A stretch of 64,000 nt of DNA from Dokdonia sp. (GTDB lineage: Bacteria > Bacteroidota > Bacteroidia > Flavobacteriales > Flavobacteriaceae). Positions 26,785 through 36,700 of this stretch are shown here, one piece after another. The notes beneath the pieces were generated by a model. That model was not told the origin of the DNA. It was given only the letters and a program-made list of their open reading frames with translations, and ran no database searches. The stretch is from NCBI GenBank assembly GCA_020630915.1, contig JAHDIF010000003.1, forward strand, positions 62,001 to 126,000. The letters are read 5' to 3'. Made by a program: the position numbers and the translations under genes. Position 1 is the first letter of the stretch. Every line of letters begins with the position of its first letter.

Positions 26785-29700
26785 ATGAATAAAGTATCGC
26801 TAATTTTTCTTTTTAGTCTTTTAGGACTTTCTTATATACATAGTCAGACTACGGGTCCTACGCAACCTGAAGCTAGTTCATTCACACCCATTGGGAGTGA
26901 TGATATGGTGAATCTATACACGGGAGATTTTAACTATAACATACCCTTAATGGTGATTCCTGGACCAGATGGGGGTTATCCCATTAATCTAGCATATAAT
27001 AGTAATGTGGGTATGGATCAAGCTGCAAGTTGGGTGGGTCTAGGTTGGAATTTAAACACAGGAGCTATACAACGCAATTTAAGAGGTTTACCAGACGATT
27101 TTAAAGGGGATGAGATTAAGAAGACGACCTATATAAAGCCTAGTAGAACAATTAGTTTTACCTATACGCCTAAAGCTTTTAACAAGGAATTCCTAGGAGC
27201 TAGCCTTAAGGAAGGATTTCCTATTTCTACGTCTTACGGTTTATATTATAATAATTATTCAGGTTTTGGAATAAATACTTCGTTATCGGGTATAAAGACT
27301 AGTCTAACAAAGAACAAAAGTGGTGATGCCCTTAATCTTGGACTTAATTTAAAATTTGGTAACCAAGAAGGCATTTCTTTGAGCCCTAAACTTAGTTATG
27401 ATTACTTTACTGGCACAAAAAATGATATAATTGTTAATGGATTAAAACATTCAACAGCTTTAGGATTTAATCTTAATTCGAAACAGGGTTTTTCTGATCT
27501 TAATCTTAGTCACAAGGCTAAAAAACAAGAAGGACTAGGTACTTTAGGCGCCGCTCTTGTTAGTTCCGTATCTGGATCAGATATTAAACCGAACGTTTCA
27601 AGTACCAATTCTTCAAAATGGGGCTCTATCTCATTCGCTTCTGCAGCACCATTGCAATCACTCTCTCACAAAAGAACCACACTAACCACTAATTTTTCAT
27701 TTGCCTATGATCCGAAGAAAAAATCAATAGTAAAAACAGATGAGGTTCAAGAAATTTTTGGTAGCTATATGAGTTCTTGGATAGATTCCAATGAAAAATC
27801 TACCAAAAGCTTTGGAGCAATGTATATGACAGCTAAAGAAAATGGGTCATTAACAGATTTTTATCGTGAAAATGGGAATGGGATTACAAAAAAAAATATG
27901 ATTACTCCAGTTTCCATTCTTACTTATGATGTTTTTAGTATTCAAGGACACGGCGTAGGAGGAAGCTTTCGAGCTTATCAAAATTCTATAGGGCGATTTT
28001 CTGATCCAGAGATCAAATCTACCACAACTAACACAGAAGTAGGTATTGAGGCAGGTTTTCCTCTTGATTTTCCATCTCCTCCTCCTCCCATTAAAATCGG
28101 TTTAGATCTAGGTGCAGGTTATGGAAAATCTTATTCTGGACCTTGGAAAGAAGCTTACCGCTATTTAGAGCCCCTTAATGATTTGAGATTTAAGGAATCC
28201 TCAGTTGAAAAACCACTCTATGAACCTTTCTATTTTAAAATGATAGGGGAGTCTGCTCCAATGTCTCAAAAGTATTGGGAAGACATGCAAAAGGAAACGC
28301 CTATTGCTTTTAATATCAATCGAAAGTATGATTGGGAAAGTTTTGAGGCTAAAGCAAAAGCGTTTAGGGAATATAATAGGACGAGTAAAACATTTTTAGG
28401 ATCACACAAAGATGATCGTACTGTGAGAAGTCAGCATATAGAATATTTCACAAAAGATGATCTAAGCGGCAGTTACTTGGTAGACCATATTGTTAATATG
28501 GATACTAATACATTGAATGCTATTGATTATAATCTTGGGAAAGAGCACCATATCAATGGAGTTTCTGTATTAAAAACGAATGGTGTCCGGTATAATTATT
28601 TCCTACCAGCCTACAATCATACTACAGAAAAAGTCTCCTTTTCTGTTGAGGGTGTTCCATTAAATCAAAATCCAAAAGTAATTACAGATGCAGATGTTAC
28701 GGGCAGTTTATCAAATTATGAAAAAGTATTTAATGGCGCAGGAGAAGATCATTATTACTCAAAAGAGGTAATACCAGCCTATGCACATACCTATTTTATT
28801 ACATCTATTCTCTCTCAGGATTATATAGATGTAGATGATAATGGCCCTACAGAAAATGATTTGGGCACTTACGTGAAATTTAACTACGAGAAAGTTCCAA
28901 ATTATGAATGGCGTTTTCCGTTTGCAGGGGCTTATTATTCAAAGGGGTATCAATCTAATCCTGGTGATGATAAAGCTTCCTATCAAAGAGGAACAAAGGA
29001 TTTATATTATGTAAATTCAATAGAGACAAAAACGCATATCGCTGTGTTCAAGGCCAATGATAGCAAACTTCAAGGTGTTAATGGCAAGAAACAAAAAGAA
29101 CTTAAGCTCGTTGCCTTGTTCAGTAAGAATGATCCTAATTATACAGAAGGATTCTATTATTCAGGAACTTCTTGGCCTAACCCAATACAACAAGTCCATC
29201 TAGATCAAAATTATCATTTACGAAAAAATACACCTAACTCAACTTCTGGCTACACACCGGCGTTAGACTCATTACACTTTACCTATTACAATTCTTCTAA
29301 TGGTGAAAACTCGAAATATGCATTTAAATATGGTACAGATCCAAATTATGAAGATCACCAGCAGGATCGATGGGGTGCGTATCATAAACCTCCTACCGTA
29401 GAAGTACATGAAAATCCTTATACGTATCAACAAGAATCTTATGCAAACAGAGACGCAGAGGCCTCTGCTTGGTTATTAGATGAAATTGAAATACCCTCCA
29501 AAGGAAAAATTGATATTGACTATGAGAAAGATGACTACGCCTATGTACAAGATAAAAAGGCAACCAGCTATATTGAATTAATTGGAACGGGAGATACTCG
29601 AGACGCTATAGATGGTTGGGAGCTTAAAAATGAGGACTCTTTTCTTTTCTTTAAAACTCCGTTTACTCTTGATCCAGATCCAATAAAGGGAGATAATCAG

Positions 29701-32700
29701 GTAAAGAAAATGATAAAAGGTCTAAAATACCTTCGGTTTAGGAGTTATGTTGACCTAAAATATAGTCCTGATCTAGTGACTAATGTTAAGGCTGCCGACT
29801 ATGTTGAAGGTTATGCTGAAATTCAAAGTGCTGGAATGCTCGACGCAAATACGGGCTACGTGCAGATCAAACCAATCAAACCTAAAACAGGTTCTCCTTT
29901 AATGAATCCTATTAGACTAGCTGCCTTACAATACATCCGTAAATCAAGACCTGATTTAAGTAAAAGTTATGATCTCAATAATCCCGTGCCTGTTGTAATG
30001 AACTATATACCGGATATGCTTAATGAAGCCAGTGTGATTTTAGCTGGTTATTATAAAACGTCTATTGCCAAGGGATGGGCCAAAGAATTGAATACGGATA
30101 AGCCCTCGTTTATACGCTTAGTAATGCCTAGACAAAAATTTGGCGGTGGGTCTCGTGTACGTCAAATTACAATGTCAAGTAACGATCGCAATAATAGAAT
30201 ATATGGGCAAACCTATTCATATGATTTAGAAGATGGCACATCTTCTGGAGTAGCCGAGTTTGAACCGATACTAGGAATAGAAGAAAATGTATTTACACAG
30301 CCAGTTTGGTATAAGACGGAAAAGAATGGACACGAAATTATTTTTTCTAATGAAAAGTCATTTTTAGAAGAGCCTGTTGGAGCTGGATTATATCCAAGTG
30401 CAAATGTGGGTTATAGTAGAGTAGAGATAAGAAACCTTGAAGAAACGGACATTACGCTAGCGCAATCAGGTATCAATGTAAGTGAATTTTATACAGCCAA
30501 AGATTTTCCTACCAAGGTGACTCGAAGCGGAGCATTATTTGCGCCGTATTGGGCTCCAGTATACATTCCCTTTATTGGAAAGCAGAAAACTAAAAACTAT
30601 GGATTCTCTATGGGGCATTCATTCACACTTAATAATTCTATTTATGGGAGACCTAAATCTGTAGCGACTTATCCGTATACAACAAATAATGAGTTGGGTG
30701 AACCTATTCAAAAGAGTGTTTATACATACAGAACAAATCCCGATGATCATAAACAACTGGATAATTTTGTACCCACACTCAAGAAAGAAGGAGAAATAGA
30801 AGATGTCCATCTAGGTAAGGAAGTAGATTTCTATATAGATGAGATAGAATCTAATACACAGCATATAGACTTGGGCTCTCAGATTAACATGAATATTCAA
30901 TATCCTGCATTCTTGCCTTCTTGGTTCCCGAAAATTAATACAAGTAGAGAAGGTACTAGATATTTAAGTACTACAAAGATCACTTATAACCAACCCATAT
31001 TAGAGAGTATCTCACAATACAAGGATGGGGCAGAAGTAAAAACTAGCAACCTTTATTACGATTATGAAACAGGAGAGCCTATTATTACTTCTGTAACTAA
31101 TGAATGGAACCAACCGGTATATACCTATAATTTCCCTGCGCACTGGAGCTATGATGCAATGAAAGGAGCTTATAAAAACTATAGATCTAGGATTTATTTG
31201 GCCTCTAATCCTCCTAATTCTGGGAGATATTCTTTAAAAGATAGAAGTAATAGTCTTCTAGGTGTCAATGTTGAAGAGGTATTCCAACCTGGAGATGTAT
31301 TAATACGTGATTCTTCACAACAACTATTTTATGTAGATGATTTAAACACTAATATAAACACGATTGGTCTCAAGCAAAGAAATGGACAAAGTGCTAATTT
31401 TGTAGCTGATAGTTTGACAATTATAAAATCTGGCTATAAAAACTTACAATCCACCAAGAAAGGTAAGATTGTAAGCTTGGAAGATTTGTCTATAATAGAT
31501 TTATATACAACTCAACAAGCTACCCAGAGTCAAGCTATTTCTGCTATTCTTGCAGCTTATAATACTAGTCGTCCTGTTTTTTCTTCAAAAATATTGGGAA
31601 GTGTTACTCTTGGAACATATAATAGCAGTGACGTTTTAGGCCCAATGAATATTCCAGAATGCAATTCAGAAATCGAATATTCTATTGGCTATAGTTACCA
31701 AAAAGCAACAGGAAATCTAACGTTCAACTTTGGAAGTGCTGTTAGTTCAGAGTGTTCAATTACTGCTCAAAATATTACACTACCAGATGATACAGATTTT
31801 TCTAATTTTAGATTTGTTGATAGTAGTTATGAAGCTTTGTCCCAAACTGTTAAAATGATTTATGTTCAGTCAGGACACCTTCTTAATGGACAAGTTTTTA
31901 GTTTCACTCTTCAAAATCTAGTTGACTGTTTTATCTGCAATCAAAGAGAACCTATTACAGTTCTCCACGCGGATGCTACAGAATTCTCAGACCAATGGAA
32001 TTTTAATTATAATGAACTTTCTTCTCAAACGGTTAATACTTTAGGAACAACATTATCAAATATTGCAGCAGATCCAAGTAAAGGAAATCACTATGCTTAT
32101 GGTATCAGAGGGATTTGGAGACCTAAACGAACCTCTGCCTATCTAATTGATCGTAAGCAAACAGGCGTAAATGGTAGTGGTCTGCAGATTGATAAGGATG
32201 GAGAGTATGATACTTTTTACCCTTTCGATTGGACTCAGCCCATAAACTATAATGAAAGGTATAACTGGCGTTGGGTTAATGAAGTGACTAAATACAATGT
32301 TAATGGATCTTCTAAAGAAGGGCGTAATCGTTTAGACATACACGCCGCTTCTCTATTTGGATATGAGAACCACTTGGTAACTGCATCAGCCTCAAATTCT
32401 AAAACTACAGATATTGCTTTTGATAGTTTTGAAGATTATCAACTTGATCAATATAATTACATTATTGGTTCAGCTCACGGTAATTTTAATTTTACAGGTA
32501 ATATTGCGCTAGGCAAACAGGGACATACGGGCTCCCATAGTTTGTATGCTGACAATAGTTATAATCACAGAGTAGATTATAATAATCTCGACACGAACTA
32601 TTTCATTCCAGAAAGAGGTAAGAAATATGTCATCAGTGCCTGGACTAAAAACAGTGATATCCCAGATAATGCGATTATACATATAAAAATAAACGGCGCG

Positions 32701-33054
32701 ACTATTATAAATTCTTTTGATGTTGCTTTGTCTAACCAATTTATTGATGGGTGGAAACAGATTTCCGGAGTGTTTGAAATTCCATTATCCGCCACAACAG
32801 CTGAAATTATTTTCTCAGATAAAAATGACGATCGAGGGTCCTCTTATGACGATATCCGAATCCAGCCATTCAATTCAGGTATGGAAACTTATGTGTACGA
32901 CCCTACTAATTATAGATTACTTGCGACACTAAGTAATCAGAATTATGCCACCTTCTATAATTACGATGAGGAAGGTAACCTTACGCAGACTAAAGTAGAA
33001 ACGGAGAGAGGCATTAAAACGATTTCTTCGAACCAAAATAATATCAAAAAGTAA
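26785..33054 (+). CDS. Giant exported SpvB/Rhs-like protein (2089 residues)
   Basis: A signal peptide ends near HSQ at about residue 21. Residues 28-115 carry the N-terminal block common to Bacteroidota SpvB/Rhs relatives (SDDMVNLYTGDFNYNIPL, MDQAASWVGLGWNLNTGAI). A long beta-rich middle has no recognised catalytic motif. A jelly-roll carbohydrate-binding-like domain lies at about 1879-2028 (ending SYDDIRIQPF), followed by YD-type repeats (YVYDPTNYRLLATL, FYNYDEEGNLTQTKVETERG) at the end. There is no Rhs core of the HDPRVGRF type, and no type IX C-terminal signal. It is likely a shell or surface protein working with the Rhs proteins encoded downstream. Function is not established. Confidence 0.8.
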   Translation: MNKVSLIFLFSLLGLSYIHSQTTGPTQPEASSFTPIGSDDMVNLYTGDFNYNIPLMVIPGPDGGYPINLAYNSNVGMDQAASWVGLGWNLNTGAIQRNLRGLPDDFKGDEIKKTTYIKPSRTISFTYTPKAFNKEFLGASLKEGFPISTSYGLYYNNYSGFGINTSLSGIKTSLTKNKSGDALNLGLNLKFGNQEGISLSPKLSYDYFTGTKNDIIVNGLKHSTALGFNLNSKQGFSDLNLSHKAKKQEGLGTLGAALVSSVSGSDIKPNVSSTNSSKWGSISFASAAPLQSLSHKRTTLTTNFSFAYDPKKKSIVKTDEVQEIFGSYMSSWIDSNEKSTKSFGAMYMTAKENGSLTDFYRENGNGITKKNMITPVSILTYDVFSIQGHGVGGSFRAYQNSIGRFSDPEIKSTTTNTEVGIEAGFPLDFPSPPPPIKIGLDLGAGYGKSYSGPWKEAYRYLEPLNDLRFKESSVEKPLYEPFYFKMIGESAPMSQKYWEDMQKETPIAFNINRKYDWESFEAKAKAFREYNRTSKTFLGSHKDDRTVRSQHIEYFTKDDLSGSYLVDHIVNMDTNTLNAIDYNLGKEHHINGVSVLKTNGVRYNYFLPAYNHTTEKVSFSVEGVPLNQNPKVITDADVTGSLSNYEKVFNGAGEDHYYSKEVIPAYAHTYFITSILSQDYIDVDDNGPTENDLGTYVKFNYEKVPNYEWRFPFAGAYYSKGYQSNPGDDKASYQRGTKDLYYVNSIETKTHIAVFKANDSKLQGVNGKKQKELKLVALFSKNDPNYTEGFYYSGTSWPNPIQQVHLDQNYHLRKNTPNSTSGYTPALDSLHFTYYNSSNGENSKYAFKYGTDPNYEDHQQDRWGAYHKPPTVEVHENPYTYQQESYANRDAEASAWLLDEIEIPSKGKIDIDYEKDDYAYVQDKKATSYIELIGTGDTRDAIDGWELKNEDSFLFFKTPFTLDPDPIKGDNQVKKMIKGLKYLRFRSYVDLKYSPDLVTNVKAADYVEGYAEIQSAGMLDANTGYVQIKPIKPKTGSPLMNPIRLAALQYIRKSRPDLSKSYDLNNPVPVVMNYIPDMLNEASVILAGYYKTSIAKGWAKELNTDKPSFIRLVMPRQKFGGGSRVRQITMSSNDRNNRIYGQTYSYDLEDGTSSGVAEFEPILGIEENVFTQPVWYKTEKNGHEIIFSNEKSFLEEPVGAGLYPSANVGYSRVEIRNLEETDITLAQSGINVSEFYTAKDFPTKVTRSGALFAPYWAPVYIPFIGKQKTKNYGFSMGHSFTLNNSIYGRPKSVATYPYTTNNELGEPIQKSVYTYRTNPDDHKQLDNFVPTLKKEGEIEDVHLGKEVDFYIDEIESNTQHIDLGSQINMNIQYPAFLPSWFPKINTSREGTRYLSTTKITYNQPILESISQYKDGAEVKTSNLYYDYETGEPIITSVTNEWNQPVYTYNFPAHWSYDAMKGAYKNYRSRIYLASNPPNSGRYSLKDRSNSLLGVNVEEVFQPGDVLIRDSSQQLFYVDDLNTNINTIGLKQRNGQSANFVADSLTIIKSGYKNLQSTKKGKIVSLEDLSIIDLYTTQQATQSQAISAILAAYNTSRPVFSSKILGSVTLGTYNSSDVLGPMNIPECNSEIEYSIGYSYQKATGNLTFNFGSAVSSECSITAQNITLPDDTDFSNFRFVDSSYEALSQTVKMIYVQSGHLLNGQVFSFTLQNLVDCFICNQREPITVLHADATEFSDQWNFNYNELSSQTVNTLGTTLSNIAADPSKGNHYAYGIRGIWRPKRTSAYLIDRKQTGVNGSGLQIDKDGEYDTFYPFDWTQPINYNERYNWRWVNEVTKYNVNGSSKEGRNRLDIHAASLFGYENHLVTASASNSKTTDIAFDSFEDYQLDQYNYIIGSAHGNFNFTGNIALGKQGHTGSHSLYADNSYNHRVDYNNLDTNYFIPERGKKYVISAWTKNSDIPDNAIIHIKINGATIINSFDVALSNQFIDGWKQISGVFEIPLSATTAEIIFSDKNDDRGSSYDDIRIQPFNSGMETYVYDPTNYRLLATLSNQNYATFYNYDEEGNLTQTKVETERGIKTISSNQNNIKK

Positions 33055-33056
33055 TC

Positions 33057-33743
33057 ATGAGGGCTTTTTACATAACCATATTGTTTTTGAGCACATTCGT
33101 TGTGAGTAGGTCACAGGTGCCGCAAGAAGATACTATATCCTTTCTTTTAAAAGTACAGCAAGTATATGCAGATGCCACTGCTTTTGATATGACAATAGTC
33201 TTAGAACAAGTCGAATCAGACAATCAAAAAATAACCCAAAACTACAGGTCAATTAGAAGCGGTAACCAATTTTATATTGAAACTCCGGTTCTAACCTCTG
33301 TGATTGATCAAGAACACACACTTTTAATTGATAAAGTACAGAAGGAAATACAGCTCAGTAATTCTGTCGAGCAAAATAGCGACCTTTCAGCATTATCTAA
33401 GGTAATTCCGAACAGTCAAGAATTAAAGAATCAGATTACTAAGGTAGAAGAAACCCCAGAAGAGTTGCGGATTAGTTTTAAGGATCCAAATGGATATTAT
33501 GATGAAGTGTATTATGCTTTCGCGAAAGCAAACTATCAACTAAGATCTGTACGATATCTTAATAATAGTATTGAAAATGGAGAGATTTCAGAAATTAAAC
33601 TGAAATATTCAGAAAATCATATTTGCAACGAAGTAGATTCGTCTTTATTCAGTATTGCTCCATATGTAGAGAATATGGGATCGAATTGGGTACTCACAGA
33701 GGCCTACAAGGAGTATTCATTAATAAACAGTTTACTACCATGA
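33057..33743 (+). CDS. Periplasmic LolA-like protein of unknown function
   Basis: A 228-residue protein with a signal peptide ending near VSRSQ. The pattern after that, FLLKVQQVYADATAFDMTIV, an antiparallel sheet (NYRSIRSGNQFYIETP, HTLLIDKVQKEIQL) and a closing KLKYSENHICNEVDSSLFSI, recalls the LolA/LppX half-barrel that holds lipids or lipoproteins. The similarity is by pattern only and weak. It lies between the two giant exported proteins and overlaps the second by 4 bases (ATGA), so a chaperone-like role for them is an inference. It contains one GCTTTCGCGAAAGC palindrome at 33516-33529. Confidence 0.55.
   Translation: MRAFYITILFLSTFVVSRSQVPQEDTISFLLKVQQVYADATAFDMTIVLEQVESDNQKITQNYRSIRSGNQFYIETPVLTSVIDQEHTLLIDKVQKEIQLSNSVEQNSDLSALSKVIPNSQELKNQITKVEETPEELRISFKDPNGYYDEVYYAFAKANYQLRSVRYLNNSIENGEISEIKLKYSENHICNEVDSSLFSIAPYVENMGSNWVLTEAYKEYSLINSLLP
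33516..33529. repeat. Palindrome GCTTTCGCGAAAGC, copy 3
   Basis: Exact copy within the LolA-like gene, read as AFAKA. This shows the palindrome is also present inside the accessory island. Confidence 0.9.
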
Positions 33744-36700
33744 GAAATATTATACTATTCTTTGTGCTTCTGTTTTTACAAGGATTATCCAGTAGTGCCC
33801 AAGAGGTTTTTATAGATGGCGCTTTTGGTACTACTATCCAAGCTGGAACAAACCTTACAGTAGAAGATCAGTATCAACAATGTCGTGTAGCAACAAATTG
33901 CCCATACGATTTTGAATTAGAGAGTACGCGATTATATACTAAGTTATATTTTGATGAGTCTCTAAGAAATTATTATGCTACAGATTGGAAAGTAACTATT
34001 GACTATAGCATTGCGTTCTATCAGAATTATAGCAGTACAAGCTCAACGAACACATCGCATACATTAGAAATTGATTATCATCCCACTGAAAATTATAAGG
34101 ATATAGATGCTTTTATACACAGTTTACCTGCGGGTTTTTATACCAAAGCAGATGTCGCTATAAACACAGTAACCATTACAGATAGGAATGGATCGCCAAC
34201 CACGGTTATGACCACCTTACCAGACTATATTCATTTTGATGTGCATCTCGAGGTAAATAGAGTATATACATTAGATGTGAACAGAAAACCTAGAGTCAAC
34301 ACATTTAATAGTACTACAGGAATAAATACTGTAAACAATACGTTTACTATTTCTTGGGACTTTCTTTCAGGAGCACATGAATATGATGTAGAGTGGCTTT
34401 TTGTAAATATGGGGAATAGCCCGCAAACAGATGAATTCTATCTCGATTTTAAGAATGCCACAAGAGTTACCACGCAGCAACACTTTTATGATATATCACT
34501 AGCATATCCTAGAGGTTTTATTATTTGGCGAGTACGAGGTGTAGGTCTAGAGAAATCTGATCCCGCAAGTCTTGTTTTTGATAAACGAGTAGAAGGAGTG
34601 TGGTCATTTAACAGTAAGGGGTATTACAAACAAAATGGGGTAGATCTCGTACCTACTTCGGGTAATACATCAGGTAATAGTAGATATTCCAATCATAATT
34701 TCTTTTGGCCTGGATTAGAACAAGATAAAAACTGGCAATATAATGTGGTGTATGCAGAAGATGGCAAACGCAAAGAAGTAATCAATTTTTATGATGATAT
34801 ATTAAAACCAGAGCAAACAGTAACGATTTTAAATACAGATCAAACAGCAGTTGTAGCCCAACCCGTCTACGATTTTGTAGGCCGAAATAGCCTTCAAGTA
34901 TTGCCTGCACCTCAAGAAAGTCAGGGTATGCGTCATTATGATGCCTTGCACAAAGATAATTCTGGTAACAATTATTATTATCCCCATTTTGACACAGACA
35001 ATCTGGTGAATATGCCGAAACCATTGGGTTCTCAAAGCAACAAAGGTGCTGGCTATTATTATTCTGATCAAAACACAAACCCTATTGGTATTAATGGACA
35101 GTACACCCCAGACGCAAAGGGATATCCTTTTTCTAGAACAATTTATAAAAATGATGGCTCAGGTAGGGTTAAAGCTGTTAGCGGTGTAGGTAAAGAATAC
35201 TTTAGCAATGGAGGGCAACTTACCCATGAAACAAAATTTTTATACGGCTCTCCATTTCAAGAAGAGCTTACCATGCTTTTTGGAAACAATGTAGGCTTTG
35301 CGAAATATTATGAAAAAACAGTCGCCATTGATGCAAATGGTCAAGCCAGTGCTTCTGTAAAAGATTTATCTGGAAGGGTTATTATGACTTCATTAGTAGG
35401 AGAAGCTCCAGAGAATCTAAAAAATATAGATACAAAACCTACCAACCCTATTACACTCAATGTAAATCTTAATCGTCTCAATACCCTTACAGATGATGCA
35501 CTCACGGTAAATAAAGTATTGCTGGCTACAGGAAGCACTATGTATAATTTCCAGTATAGCCTTACTCCAGAACTTTTTAATAATTGTGGGGTAGATACTT
35601 CTTGTGTATATGATCTAGAAATTTACCTTAAAGATGATTATGGACAAAAACAACCTATTGTTTTTAGTGGCGCAACAGTAAGCGAGATCAGCTTAACAAA
35701 AGTGACAGACGTTGCGAGCATCTCCTTTAGTGCTCAGGTAGCAGTAGGTTCCTATCAACTCATTAAAAAGCTTACACTTAATGAAGCTCATCTAAACGAT
35801 GCCGTTCAAGATTGGATAGATAGCCAGATGTGTTATGAACCTCGTAAAATAGACCCTATCGAGAGTTGCAATCCCAATTGTGAAGAGTTATGTAAAGAAT
35901 CGTATTGGAGTGTCCCAGACGCTACCACAGGCATCCATTATTACCTGGCCTTAGACGATGGCAGACATGTGGCAGAATTAAATAATGGGTCTTTAGTAAC
36001 CATTATAGATCAGACAGCTTATAACGCAGTTCTTGCTGAAATAGCTACCTGCCAAGCAGCGTGTGAAGCCTATGACCCAACAGAGCCTCCTTTGAGTGAT
36101 TGCGAGTTTCAATATGAATTGCTCAAACAAGATATGTCGCCAGGAGGACAGTATTTTGATAATATTGCAGAACGTGATGATGCCAGAGGTAATGCAAATT
36201 CTAGTTATGATAAAAATGGTTGGTTGAAAAATAATGCAGATCAGACTGTGAAAACCTGTTTACAAGAAAAGATGGGCATTAGACAGTATGCCACCAATAC
36301 TGATGATTTCTGGAATGAGGTACGCGATAATTGGCAAGATGAATATGTAGATATAACCATAAAAATGCATCCAGAATGGTGTGCTTTTGAAAAACTGTGT
36401 GGGGCTTCGTGGAGTTGTAGTTGGAATGATCTTGGTGTTAATAGTACGTTTAATATGGATCCTACAGCGGCTTTTGTCACAGATCAGGCTACTATAGATG
36501 GTTATTTATCAAAAACAGATTGGGGATCAATATCGGCTCAAGCAAAGTTAGAAGCGCCAGCAAGTCTTCATTCAGAATTAGAGCCTTCAAAACTTAAAGA
36601 GAGAGGTCAAAAATTTTATGAAGAGCTTTTAAAATATAGACATGTAAAGCAACAGTGCTCTGGATTACATTTACAGTCTCCAGCAGAAGACGCACTCACA

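Noticed and set aside
33623-33739. N-terminal extension of the Rhs shell frame
   Set aside because: It overlaps the end of the LolA-like gene and would bury the signal peptide that begins at 33740.
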